Assembly: GCA_012064415.1 (NCBI GenBank) | Contig: SSNU01000675.1 | Location: forward strand, 124,001-188,000 | DNA from: Gyrodactylus bullatarudis | Taxonomy: Eukaryota; Platyhelminthes; Monogenea; Gyrodactylidea; Gyrodactylidae | DNA length: 64,000 nt | Direction of reading: 5' to 3' | Shown: piece by piece, positions 1-9,800 of the stretch | Position numbering within the stretch: the first letter of the stretch is position 1 | How the letters are laid out: every line of letters starts with the position of its first letter | Position numbers and translations under genes: made by a program | Notes under the pieces: generated by a model | The model's input: only the letters and a program-made list of their open reading frames with translations | Told to the model about the DNA's origin: nothing | Databases searched by the model: none

Positions 1-49
1 GAGTTTTGAACCTTTTTTAAAAATAAATGTCTAATTTTTTTCTCCACAG

Positions 50-139
50 AAGGCCAATCTCAGTATTCGCATTGCCTACTCTCGAAAGGGTGCACAGGTA
101 AAAGTTACCAAAGTACAAGAAATTCAGATTTTCGCCTAA
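50..139 (+). CDS. 3'-terminal exon of a gene entering from the left (possible gamma-adaptin-ear-like C-terminus)
   Basis: A polypyrimidine tract ending in CACAG (to 49) is followed by a frame coding about 29 residues, starting KANLSIRIAYSRKGAQ and ending EIQIFA before TAA at 137-139. A poly(A) signal lies about 105 bp downstream. The pattern (hydrophobic strand, basic residue, aromatic, K-G turn, then a second strand) recalls the last strands of the gamma-adaptin/GGA ear, which binds accessory proteins in clathrin trafficking. That is an inference from a very short piece and rests on no other exon. The exon phase at 50 is 0 as I read it. The rest of the gene lies outside the window. Confidence 0.45.
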   Translation, partial: KANLSIRIAYSRKGAQVKVTKVQEIQIFA

Positions 140-243
140 AACCAGTATTATTTATCCTCTCAACAGTTTTTTTCCGGCTTTATTATGTGATGTATTGTCC
201 AAGTTCTTTTTCTTTCATTTCCCTTCAACCATGAACAAGAACG

Positions 244-249
244 AATAAA
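244..249 (+). terminator. Poly(A) signal AATAAA of the left-edge gene
   Basis: A canonical AATAAA lies 105 bp after the stop codon at 137-139, on the same strand as the terminal exon. Confidence 0.5.
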
Positions 250-1175
250 TAGACAATATTTTCAATAGTTGGGAGAGGAATCTTGGTAGGAGCGTCTCCA
301 ACTCAAATAATCCTCAAGTCAGAAGAAAAAATCAAACTCTAACGCCGACCCAAAATGAAATTCAAGTATGTATGATGAGTAAAACATTCCACAAATTTTA
401 TTTACTGTAATTACAAGTACAATATTGTATATGAGAAGACTTTGTTGTTTTGTTATGCCTGTGATGACTCTCTTATTAATTTCAAAGTGATACACACCAA
501 AAAATAAGAAATAAATTTATTCAGATTTTAACTAAAAGAATTCTTCTTTCTTACAACTGAAAAGAATACTTTTCCTCATTTATTGATTAGCTTGAATCAA
601 TATCGATTATCCTCATTTTTATTCGAATATCCCTTTACTCTGAAAAGGTTGGAATTTCTTAGCAAATAACTGACAAAGATATGATTACTAATTTTGGTGC
701 AAAACAGTCAAAAATACATTTGATTACCGAGATATTCAGGAATTTAATCATTACATAGTATGTATGAATTCATTGAAAGTTGAGCGCCAATTATAAAAAT
801 TTAGGATCATGAAACGGAAATGGACTTAATATGAGGACTTCAAAAGTTAACAGTTATAGTAAATACAAGGTTCTAAAGACAATCAAGATCCTTTTTTTAA
901 TTTGCAAAAAAACTTGACTCTGAATGCGTACACTAAACTTCTTAAAAAATGAGAGTTAAACCGGACGATAAGGACAATTTTCTCTAGCCAAAACAATCAC
1001 CATGAAATTAGCACCATATAAAATAAAAAATTATCTGGTTTCCTCAAATTTTAGGCTAAAATATTGTTTCATCTGAGATACATGAAGGTTCAAAGACGAG
1101 ACCGTTTTTGTAAACAATTTCATTTTCTAACATTCAACACTCCTGTTGGATGACGTCATCCATATGAGGTCTTTC
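250..1175. other. Intergenic, no gene seen
   Basis: AT-rich sequence without a plausible ORF or recognisable repeat arm. The only notable short motif is the palindrome GATGACGTCATC at 1149-1160, which contains the CREB/ATF consensus TGACGTCA; its function is unknown. Confidence 0.5.
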
Positions 1176-1483
1176 AACATAAAACTACTAAAGACCCCCT
1201 TTTTTTGGAAATCACACATGATGAGATTTGCTTACTCTCCCCCTTTCATTTTGTCATTCAATATGTTTGTGTTTCATCGTTGAAATCTTTCTTGAGGGAT
1301 GGTAATCAATTTCAACGGGGTTCTCAATTATCATTCAGAGACAATCCCACTTTTTGCTCCTAAATCCGAATGAGGAATTTATGTTTATTTACACGGCAGA
1401 TATGTATAATGAAAGGGGGGAGTAAGCAAATCTCATGATGTGTGATTTCCAAAAAAGAGGGGGTCTCTAGTAGTTTTTATGTT
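1176..1483. repeat. Foldback (MITE-like) element with about 75-bp inverted arms
   Basis: The left arm (1176-1250) and the reverse complement of the right arm (1408-1483) agree almost base for base. Both start AACATAAAA(A)CTACTA, run through a GACCCCC/T-rich block and the shared block GGAAATCACACAT, and end CCCTTTCATT. About 155 bp of unrelated sequence separates the arms. No ORF is present and no clear target-site duplication can be assigned. The structure is that of a non-autonomous terminal-inverted-repeat element; no transposase is visible. Confidence 0.8.
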
Positions 1484-1759
1484 CATTTCAAACTCAAATT
1501 TTACCACACCCACTCAATTTTTCTATCCAACTATTTCATAATAGCAATGCTTAATAAGTCAATAATTTAAAATATGAAAACTCTCTTCCTCGTATTTCAA
1601 TTTGTGCTAATTAAAAAAATTAGGCAAGTTTAACTTTTAGAGTTAGTTTAGAACGGTTGGAAGTTGAATAAAAAATCAGCAATCAATGTGGAAAAAGTTT
1701 TTATTGAAATCTTTTTAAAAATAATAAGCCTCTAAATTTTGTACACAATCTCGGTAAAA

Positions 1760-3709
1760 TTACACACAATGTTCCTTTAACAGTACACGAATTGTTGAAA
1801 CCAGATTTGTCTCTGAGGTTTGGCACTTCAGTTTGGAATCTGACTCGATGAAATTTTGAATAGACCTAAGTAGCTTGACGCCATAACTTTTGTATGCGCC
1901 TACGAGATGATGTTGGGCCACGTCCAATATACCAGTGATGATTTCAGCAGAGTAACAGGGATGAAATCTGTTCATCAATCCGCCAATAATGACTGGAAGA
2001 AAGCTAAGTGAAAGAATGAGCGAGAAGCTCGGATTCTTATTTGGTAGGATACATATACCAGCCAAGAGTCTGGCCAAGCCCTTGAGAGAGGCCAACATAT
2101 CTTCATCTTCATCACAGGCTTCAACAAATTCATCGATAATATTTTTGTCTTCCTCCGTTTTGCTGGAGAACTCAAAGATAAGTGGACAATGCTTCGAGAG
2201 GAGAGATAATAGAAACAGTTCCTTATCTGGATATACCATCAAGAGTTCCTTAATCACCTGGCCGGAGCTGATTGCACTATTTACTTGGTGATAGAATTGA
2301 TTAGAAAATTGATCGCTCAGCTTATCCAGGAGAACTATCCACAAGTGATAGGCGACTGTTTCTTTCTCTTGACCGACGGCTTTGCCAATGAAATTTTGAA
2401 AGATTGAGATAATATCCTTGGTATATTGGGTGGGATCATTAACAGATATTTGATTAACTTTAATCTTTAGTTCTCGTTTGGCCTGTACAACATAAGGCTT
2501 ATCATGAGTGATTTTCAGGCATTTCTGAACAGATTGCAAGAAATCGAGACATTTTTTTGGATTATATTTGAGATAAGGGGAAATGTTTTCTTGGTTTTTC
2601 TGATTTTCAGCCAAATTTATTGGATTAGTTTCTCCTTTGGGGAGAAAACTAAACTTGATAGGCTCTTGGGGTTTAACAACCTCTGTCTTGCCAATGTTTA
2701 TGTTTGAATTAACAGGAACGTTAACAGTTTTAGTTTGGTTCATCTCGAATATTTCACCAAACTGGAATTCTTCTTGTTGTAGGACCTTGGGATTGTACTT
2801 CATCGTCCTTGAAGATGAATTAAAGCTTGATTGAGGAGGAGATTGAACCTTGTTAAGTGTGGGATTTGTTAGTCTTGGCATAGGAACATTTTTGACATAA
2901 GGAGGTTCAATTTTCTTGATGACGACCGATTTTGAGATTGGAGGACTCGGTGGCTCAATTTTTGATATTTGAAAAATTGATGGAGCTGCTGGACTGGGTG
3001 GTTCGATCTTTCTAATAATGATAGGTTTTGATACATAAGCTGGAGGTTCAATTGCTGATATTTCACACGGCTTCATGGTTTCGGGAGTAGGTGGCTCAAT
3101 TTTCGATATTGCAAATGGCTTCACAAGAGGACTAGGAGGTTCTATCACTGATATCTCACATGGCTTCATGGTTTCGGGAGTAGGTGGCTCAATTTTCGAT
3201 ATTCCAAATGGCTTCACCAGAGGACTAGGAGGTTCTATCACTGATATCTCACATGAATCTGGCTTTGGTTCAGATTTCGTAGGTTTAGGTTTTTCACAAA
3301 TAAGATTGATAGAGGACTTGAATTTCTCAAGAATTGATTCTAAAAAGTTTTCAGGATTATTTGGATTTGTGAATGGCATTATGTAACAATCAGAAGCCCT
3401 TGAATACAACATGTCCAAAGTTTGATAAGTTTCTGCAAATTCTGATTTCATAGAAGACGGATGCTTCTTGTATATATTTTTACAATCTACTATTTCGAGA
3501 AAGAGTTTTTTGAGTTTCTCTTCTGAGTATGGAAGCGGATCATCTTTGATTATTATGTTGAAGTTTGGTTTTTTTCTGATATTTAAAGGTGAAGATTCGA
3601 CGTATTCGGGTTTGAAGCTAGATATTTTATCATAAAGATTTGCAAGAGGTTCATTGATGAACGCAAAACTTTGCTTCAATTTGTTCCAGTGCTGAAAATC
3701 ACTGGACAT
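1760..3709 (-). CDS. GLE1: GLE1-like mRNA export factor with proline-rich IEPP repeats
   Basis: Intronless ORF of 649 residues. The C-terminal ~250 residues (about 395-645) match the Gle1 fold in order: a leading helix (KRELKIKVNQIS), a long helical segment around HLWIVLLDKLSDQF, FLLSLLSKHCPLIFEF (the 'LAHLHKKCP' block), LKGLARLLAGI (the 'RLYAAI' block) and a terminal helix VKLLRSIQNFI. Gle1, with InsP6, stimulates the DEAD-box helicase Dbp5/DDX19 on the cytoplasmic face of nuclear pores to release mRNPs. Residues 153-270 are unusual: eight IEPP motifs, mostly IEPPSP or IEPPTP, partly as an exact duplication. The usual N-terminal coiled coil is not evident. The first ATG (3709) lies 9 nt after a 3' splice-site-like TTTTTTTCAG. 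A TTTATT (AATAAA on the minus strand) at 1700-1705 fits polyadenylation. The family call rests on motif order. Confidence 0.8.
   Translation of the reverse strand: MSSDFQHWNKLKQSFAFINEPLANLYDKISSFKPEYVESSPLNIRKKPNFNIIIKDDPLPYSEEKLKKLFLEIVDCKNIYKKHPSSMKSEFAETYQTLDMLYSRASDCYIMPFTNPNNPENFLESILEKFKSSINLICEKPKPTKSEPKPDSCEISVIEPPSPLVKPFGISKIEPPTPETMKPCEISVIEPPSPLVKPFAISKIEPPTPETMKPCEISAIEPPAYVSKPIIIRKIEPPSPAAPSIFQISKIEPPSPPISKSVVIKKIEPPYVKNVPMPRLTNPTLNKVQSPPQSSFNSSSRTMKYNPKVLQQEEFQFGEIFEMNQTKTVNVPVNSNINIGKTEVVKPQEPIKFSFLPKGETNPINLAENQKNQENISPYLKYNPKKCLDFLQSVQKCLKITHDKPYVVQAKRELKIKVNQISVNDPTQYTKDIISIFQNFIGKAVGQEKETVAYHLWIVLLDKLSDQFSNQFYHQVNSAISSGQVIKELLMVYPDKELFLLSLLSKHCPLIFEFSSKTEEDKNIIDEFVEACDEDEDMLASLKGLARLLAGICILPNKNPSFSLILSLSFLPVIIGGLMNRFHPCYSAEIITGILDVAQHHLVGAYKSYGVKLLRSIQNFIESDSKLKCQTSETNLVSTIRVLLKEHCV
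3069..3254. repeat. 93-bp tandem duplication inside the GLE1-like gene
   Basis: The block beginning GGCTTCATGGTTTCGGGAG at 3069 recurs at 3162, a period of 93 bp, with only a few mismatches. It is in frame and encodes two copies of a 31-residue unit with two IEPP motifs each (residues about 153-214). High identity between copies implies a recent duplication or gene conversion. Confidence 0.85.
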
Positions 3710-3838
3710 TTTTCAAAACTGAAAAAAATTGAAATTTATTGTTAATTTAAACACATTTTAGGTTAATCTGAAACACTGTTGTTTAAGACTATCATTTATG
3801 TTTACATTTACGCTGTAAATTTTCAAATTAAAAAATTC
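3710..3838. promoter_or_regulatory. Divergent intergenic spacer, likely bidirectional promoter
   Basis: Only 129 bp separate the start codons of the GLE1-like gene (minus strand) and the ORF on the plus strand. Both 5' regions and any core promoters must fit here or overlap unless an upstream non-coding exon exists. On the minus strand the stretch contains AATTTTTTTCAG (about 3719-3730), a good 3' splice site. No TATA box is obvious. Confidence 0.45.
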
Positions 3839-6800
3839 ATGAATAGTACAATCTTTTCAGTTAAAAATCAGTATTTACCTAATGAAAGTCTTCTTGGTCT
3901 TATCGAACACTTTAAAAAGACAGGAAAAATTAAAGATATTTCAAATAAATACGATACGTTGAAATGCTTACTTGTGTATTTAAATTTGTTAACTGCAGAG
4001 ACTTCATCAAAATCAGAATTTAGACACACTCTATTTAGTTTGAATTTCTATTGTGTTAAAAATGATGAGAATCTATCTGTTAAAGATTTTATTTCAATTC
4101 TGTGTTATCTATTTTCCGCAAATAATTTGTACCTTTTGAAGTCTATTGAACCACAGCCAGTTCTGTTATACAAGCACATCAATCTCGAGAACAACTTTCG
4201 TAATAATTTTCAAGAAATATCTGAATTAATCAAACAGTACCGAAATTTCCAAAACATGAATGAAAAAAGTAAAATTTTGGTTGATTTAGTCAACAGAGAG
4301 CTGTTATTCAAAAGGAAACATTTCCTTCTCTACCGAAGGTTAGATTTGATAAGATTCTGTCAAAATGTGAGGTATCTTGCAGATTTGAGTGCTCTCGCTA
4401 ATAAACTTCAGTCTGGAACACTAAACTATCTGAGAAAGTGTCAACAACTCTCTCTAAATACGAATAATAACTCATCTTTAGATATTTCTTTGGAACGAAA
4501 ATATCCATTTCTCACCAAATCAACTCAATCTCCCATTAAATGCAGTTCTAATCTTGAAGAAAAGTCTTTTGGCTATTTGTCCAACCTTTTTGATGCAAAA
4601 ATGACGCTTGTTAAAGCTAGAATTGATGGAAGGAATAAAAGCAAATCAATTGAAAATCCTCTAAAGATAATTTTTCTCCAGAAAAACAATGCCACAAACA
4701 AAATTGAAGAAATTACCAAGTATCATAATAAATTAAAGGCCTTTCACGAGAAGCTTAAGGAGGAGATTAGCCAACTCAAACTTGAACTTATTTGTACAAT
4801 TAAATTTTACATATCAAAACATCACAACTGTTCAATAAAATCCGTTTCTTAACAAACTTGGAATTTTGCAAACCAATAGCTTGTCCTGATAGATCATTTA
4901 AAAAGATTTTTTTTCTTAGGATGCAGTATGTAACTACAGATTTCAACATGTCCAGCCAGAATTTCTCAAGGCAGCAATATGTGTGGCGCGTAGGGATGTG
5001 CAAAAGATGAAAAGGGGCCTCAACCCCTTGTATGTTTATGTAAGTTAATATTCAAAAAATAACCTGTCTACTTAAAAGTATATTGGCGAGTAATTTTAAT
5101 TTTACCTCTGATCGATTACCATTAATTCAGGATATAAATGAACACTATGAAAAATCTCGAGTGCTGATAACATCAACTTCATCAACTGCAGATCGTAAGG
5201 TAACGAGACACAAGAAGGAAATTGTCAAAAATCTCAATAAAGGTGAGTAAGACTGTATCATTCTAGACCAATGATCATTGATTTAATTTCATTTGTAGAA
5301 AAGAAACCTGACAAAGATGTTGAAATAATAAGGAAGAAATGGGAAAATTATCAAGATACAATCTCAAAAATTCCAATGAAAGACAACGAATTTAAACAAC
5401 CTCCAGTAATGTTGTAAGTAGAATTCTTATTTAAAATTGAAAACAGTTTTTGATCAAAATAATGATGATTTTTAGTTAGTTTAATACGAAATTCTATCTT
5501 TTTAGAACCCTTTTATCGAGCTTCATCATTTATAAATTCGATAATTACATTTAAAATAGTTCGTCGTAGCTAATCTCGACACTACATTGCAATCACCACT
5601 ATAGTGTATTGACTTTAAAGATGACTTTCCTTTAAGCGTACTCAGCTTTTGATAAAACTCTGCTTCCGACATCCACTTGTAAAAAAATATCTTGACTGTA
5701 AACATAACCTAATCCAGCTTCTCATGTTCCACACGTCAAATATGGGGCTTTTAACTGATGTTATGCATACTCTTTTATTTGGAGGAGCTACTGATCCTGA
5801 TCTTAGATTGTAGCTGCTTGAAGTTGACAGAACTCGTTTGTTGTGAAGTGTGGCAGCGGCAGCAATTCTTTTGGAGCCAAAGTTTGGTAGGATGACTCCT
5901 GATAAATCGTGCTAAATATGTTCTATCATGTTCCATTTCATTGCTTCCACCGATGAGAATGTCAACCTGGAAAATCGCCACCCTTGGAATGTCTCCCAAC
6001 ATTCTGGTCATTGTCTCCTGGAATATACTGGGGGCTGCCGATAGTCCAAATTGCAGTCTAGTGAACACATAGTACCCTTTATGCGTAGATATACAGGTTA
6101 GGTATTGAGAGTCCTCATGCAACCTTATTTGATGGTAGGCATCGGACAGGTCTATCACTGAGAAGAATCTACAGTGTAGATTCTACACCCCACCACTTTA
6201 GTTAGCAGGCCCTCTAGCCTTGGTGTAGGGTATCCTTCAGGATCGATGAATCTGTAAGCCGTTCTGTTGTATCCACTCGTTAGCCTTATCTCTCCATTCT
6301 TCTTGTGCGCGATGGACAACGGTGCCGCCATGATCGGATTATCTACCTTCTTGAGAATAACTTTGCATTCCCAGCTGTCTAATACGTCACCAATCTTGTC
6401 TTGCAGTGCAACTGGTACTGATCGGTGATGAAATATCAGCTTGCTATAATCGATTTGTCTCTTTAGCTGAATCCTTGCCACAAATTCATTATCCACTAAT
6501 GCTACAGTATTAACGGCGTAGTCCAACTGCAATCTTTGACACGTTTCTCTGTTGATGATGTTTTTACTTGTCTTCACTACCGCAAACGACGCCTTGTACT
6601 TCCTTTCATTATATCCAAATTCCAAATCCAGGATCACTCCATCCATGTCACAACTACTTCCAACGAACGATGATAATCTCTTTAGCTCAGCAGCGGAGAG
6701 GAGTTGCAGTCTGTTCTCCCATACTGTGTCTGCACTAATGATGTTCATAGCGCTACCACCATTCGCGAGAAATTTCACTGACTTATTAGCTATCTCAAGG

Positions 6801-9800
6801 TCAACATATTTCAAAGAACATAAGGGCGAACTTTATTGAGTTAACACACTGTTGCTCCTTGACGTTGTTCACATTGGCTTGAGTTGCAGTACATTCACTT
6901 TGGTAGTGGCCAATCTTCTGACATCTGAAGCATTTAACCGATTTCTTCCTGCAAATGGGATGATTCTCGTACACCTTGTGTATTTTACAGTAAGGTTGTC
7001 TGATCGCCGCTGTAACTGGTTTGACCACATTTACTGTCTTTTCCGCCAACATAGTTTGGTTTTTTACCACCTTTTCATGCGCCAGCGCTAGTGCCTCCAG
7101 CTGATATTTGTTTAAATATTTTCTGTTTTTAACATTAATCATTAATTCAAGTCACATATCAACTCCTTTAAAGATAGTTTGTCTGATTTTAGAACTTGTT
7201 TTGGAAGAAGCATTTACGGTTCATTATTTTAGTTATAATTGAGCCCTAGGTCCTTACGCGTGTTAAACAAAAGTTGGTTGGGTGAAGAGACATTCAGGTT
7301 TTTATTTGAAATAGCCATGATTTTGGTTTTGAAATAGTTCAGAGTGAATGCGAAGATTTAAGGTAGGTTTGTTTTAGTCCAATGGCATCTTCATTTCTTT
7401 GGAGTGGGAATAAAATCTTGATGTCATCTGCGTATGTGAAATATTGGACGTAGTCATTGGAGGGTTTTATTTTTGAGAAGACTAGATTTGATGAAGTAGG
7501 GCCGATGGCTGAGCCTTGGGGTACACCTGATGCTATATCAGTTAATGTTGAGGATTTACTAGATATATTGACATATTGGCGTCTTTGAGATATGACTGAT
7601 TTGCTGAGACTGTAAAAAAAGGAACTTTTTTATAGCCTTTCCTATGAACTATCAAATACATGGTTGGCTATTTCTAAACTGAAATTGTAGTCAAAGAGTT
7701 AATTCTAATTTTGTACTTTGCAAATTTTAGACCCAACATTGAGCAAGATCAAGATAAGATGAGACCTCTGGCTAGCCCACAATTTGATGGATTTAAAGAA
7801 TTAAAGTTGTAAGTTTTATTCATTCTTTGAATTTCAGAAGATTTACCTCTTTTCCTACCTCAAAAGAGAATGTCTTCAATTAACAATTAGACTTTTCCAA
7901 TATGCATGACATAATCTCAACTTGACATAGTATCCAATTGGCAAGTAAGGCAAATATTTAAGATATTCTCTTAGACTTGTTTTTGGTCATGGGCTTATCA
8001 TATAAAGATTTGTTTTACTGAAAAATTCATCGAATTGATTTAATTATAGTAAATTGGTAGTATTTTCATTGAAAAACGTAAAAATTGGAGAAATAAAATT
8101 TAAAAATAAATTGATTTAAATCTTTAAATTAACGTATAACCTCGAATAAATCAAAAAATCTTTTAAAAACTCAATCCCTAAAATGCACCGTGTATTTTTA
8201 TCGTCAAGGAAGCTACTCTATCAAGTAAATAATTTATTTTAAATGTCACATTTGACAGATGAAATTTACTATCAAAGGTCTTTCACAATGAAAAGTTAAA
8301 AAATCTGATTGTTGCCTTCTAAAAATAGACAATACGTATTTATTACAGAGAAGGATGATTGAAGAGAAAAAAATCAATAACAATGACTTGAGTTGATTTT
8401 TGAATAAAATTTAATTTTTTTCTCACAAAGTCTGCTTACCATTTTCTTATATGGACTCCATATTATATATTATGGAGTATGCAAGAATTTTGATCAATAA
8501 ACAAATCTTCTTTTTGAGTAATAAGTTTTCAAATGAGAATCTCAGTACTTTTACTCAATCTCAAAGAAATACTGGTTTTTGATAAAATCGTTAAAATGAA
8601 GAGAAAAAGTTACCTGAGTTATACTGATGTTTTTGGCATCATTATCTATATACGGGGCTTATGAAAAGACTCGATTTATTGGAAATGATACAGATTCAGA
8701 AATCCCATCAACCCACTACAAAATTTTGTTGAAAATGCACCAAATTTCCACTTTTTCAACTTTAGAAGCCAAAATTTTTATTGAATTCAAAGAGTTGAAG
8801 CAATTAAATGCAGATATTCGTGATCAGCAATAGAGGAAGATTTCGAATTGGGCTGCAGAAATTCGTCATGATTGTGGGAAATCGAAAAATTTGAATTTAT
8901 TGATTATCAAGAAGGGGAATGATCCAAAATTCAAAAGTTTTCCTTCCTGTCTCCACGGCCCAATTTGAATTCTTTTTCTGATGCTGATCTCGAATATCTG
9001 CATTTAACTGCTTTAAATCTTTGAAATCGATAAAAATTTTGGCTTTGAAAGTTGAAAAAGTGTAAATTTGGTGCATTTTTGAAATGTCTAGTTTTGGTCC
9101 ATAACTTTTTGGCTTATTTCATCATGGAATTCGAAAAATTAATTTTTTCCTAACTGGAGAAAAATATTGAGTATTTTTATAAAATAAGTAAATTGTCATC
9201 TTCATGTCAACCAGCTTTAAATTGTTCAATACTGCAATAACTATGATGGAAGTATATTTAAAATTTTTCTAGAATACAGTAACAGTTAGTGTGATTTGAA
9301 CAATGGTGTAATTCAAAGTAATCATTATCGATTAAAAGTCATTCTCATGTTTAAACAACAATATTGAAGAAGATTTCATTTTTTCATGTCCTCTTACATT
9401 CTCATTCGTTTTATGATCCATGATAAATGGGTTTTATTATTTTTTAATCAATATTCACATCACTTGATTTAAACCCAGACCAAAGTTTAACACAAAATTC
9501 AACTCTTATAGATAAATAATAATACAACTCTAATATATACGATTATGCAAAGAATTATTCACTCAAATAATCTTTTATGGGTTATTGAAATAAAAATGTT
9601 ACACTGTCTTCTAATGCTAGCTGAAGTGGGGAATTTATTGAAATACGAAGATGCCAGATTACTTTAGAGTATCTAATTCTAGGGCAAGTATTGACTTTGA
9701 ACCTATCACTGTTTTGATAATTGCAATTAATAACTTTAGGCCTACTTTTTACATACAGTATTTCATTAAACAAAAAGTCAACAATGATGTCATTTACGTC

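Noticed and set aside
1149..1160. Perfect GATGACGTCATC palindrome (CRE/ATF site)
   Set aside because: A single 12-bp site far from any start codon; could be chance.
3075..3386. 103-codon plus-strand ORF rich in G-G-S-I
   Set aside because: Antisense shadow of the GLE1 IEPP repeats; its open frame follows from the repeat composition.
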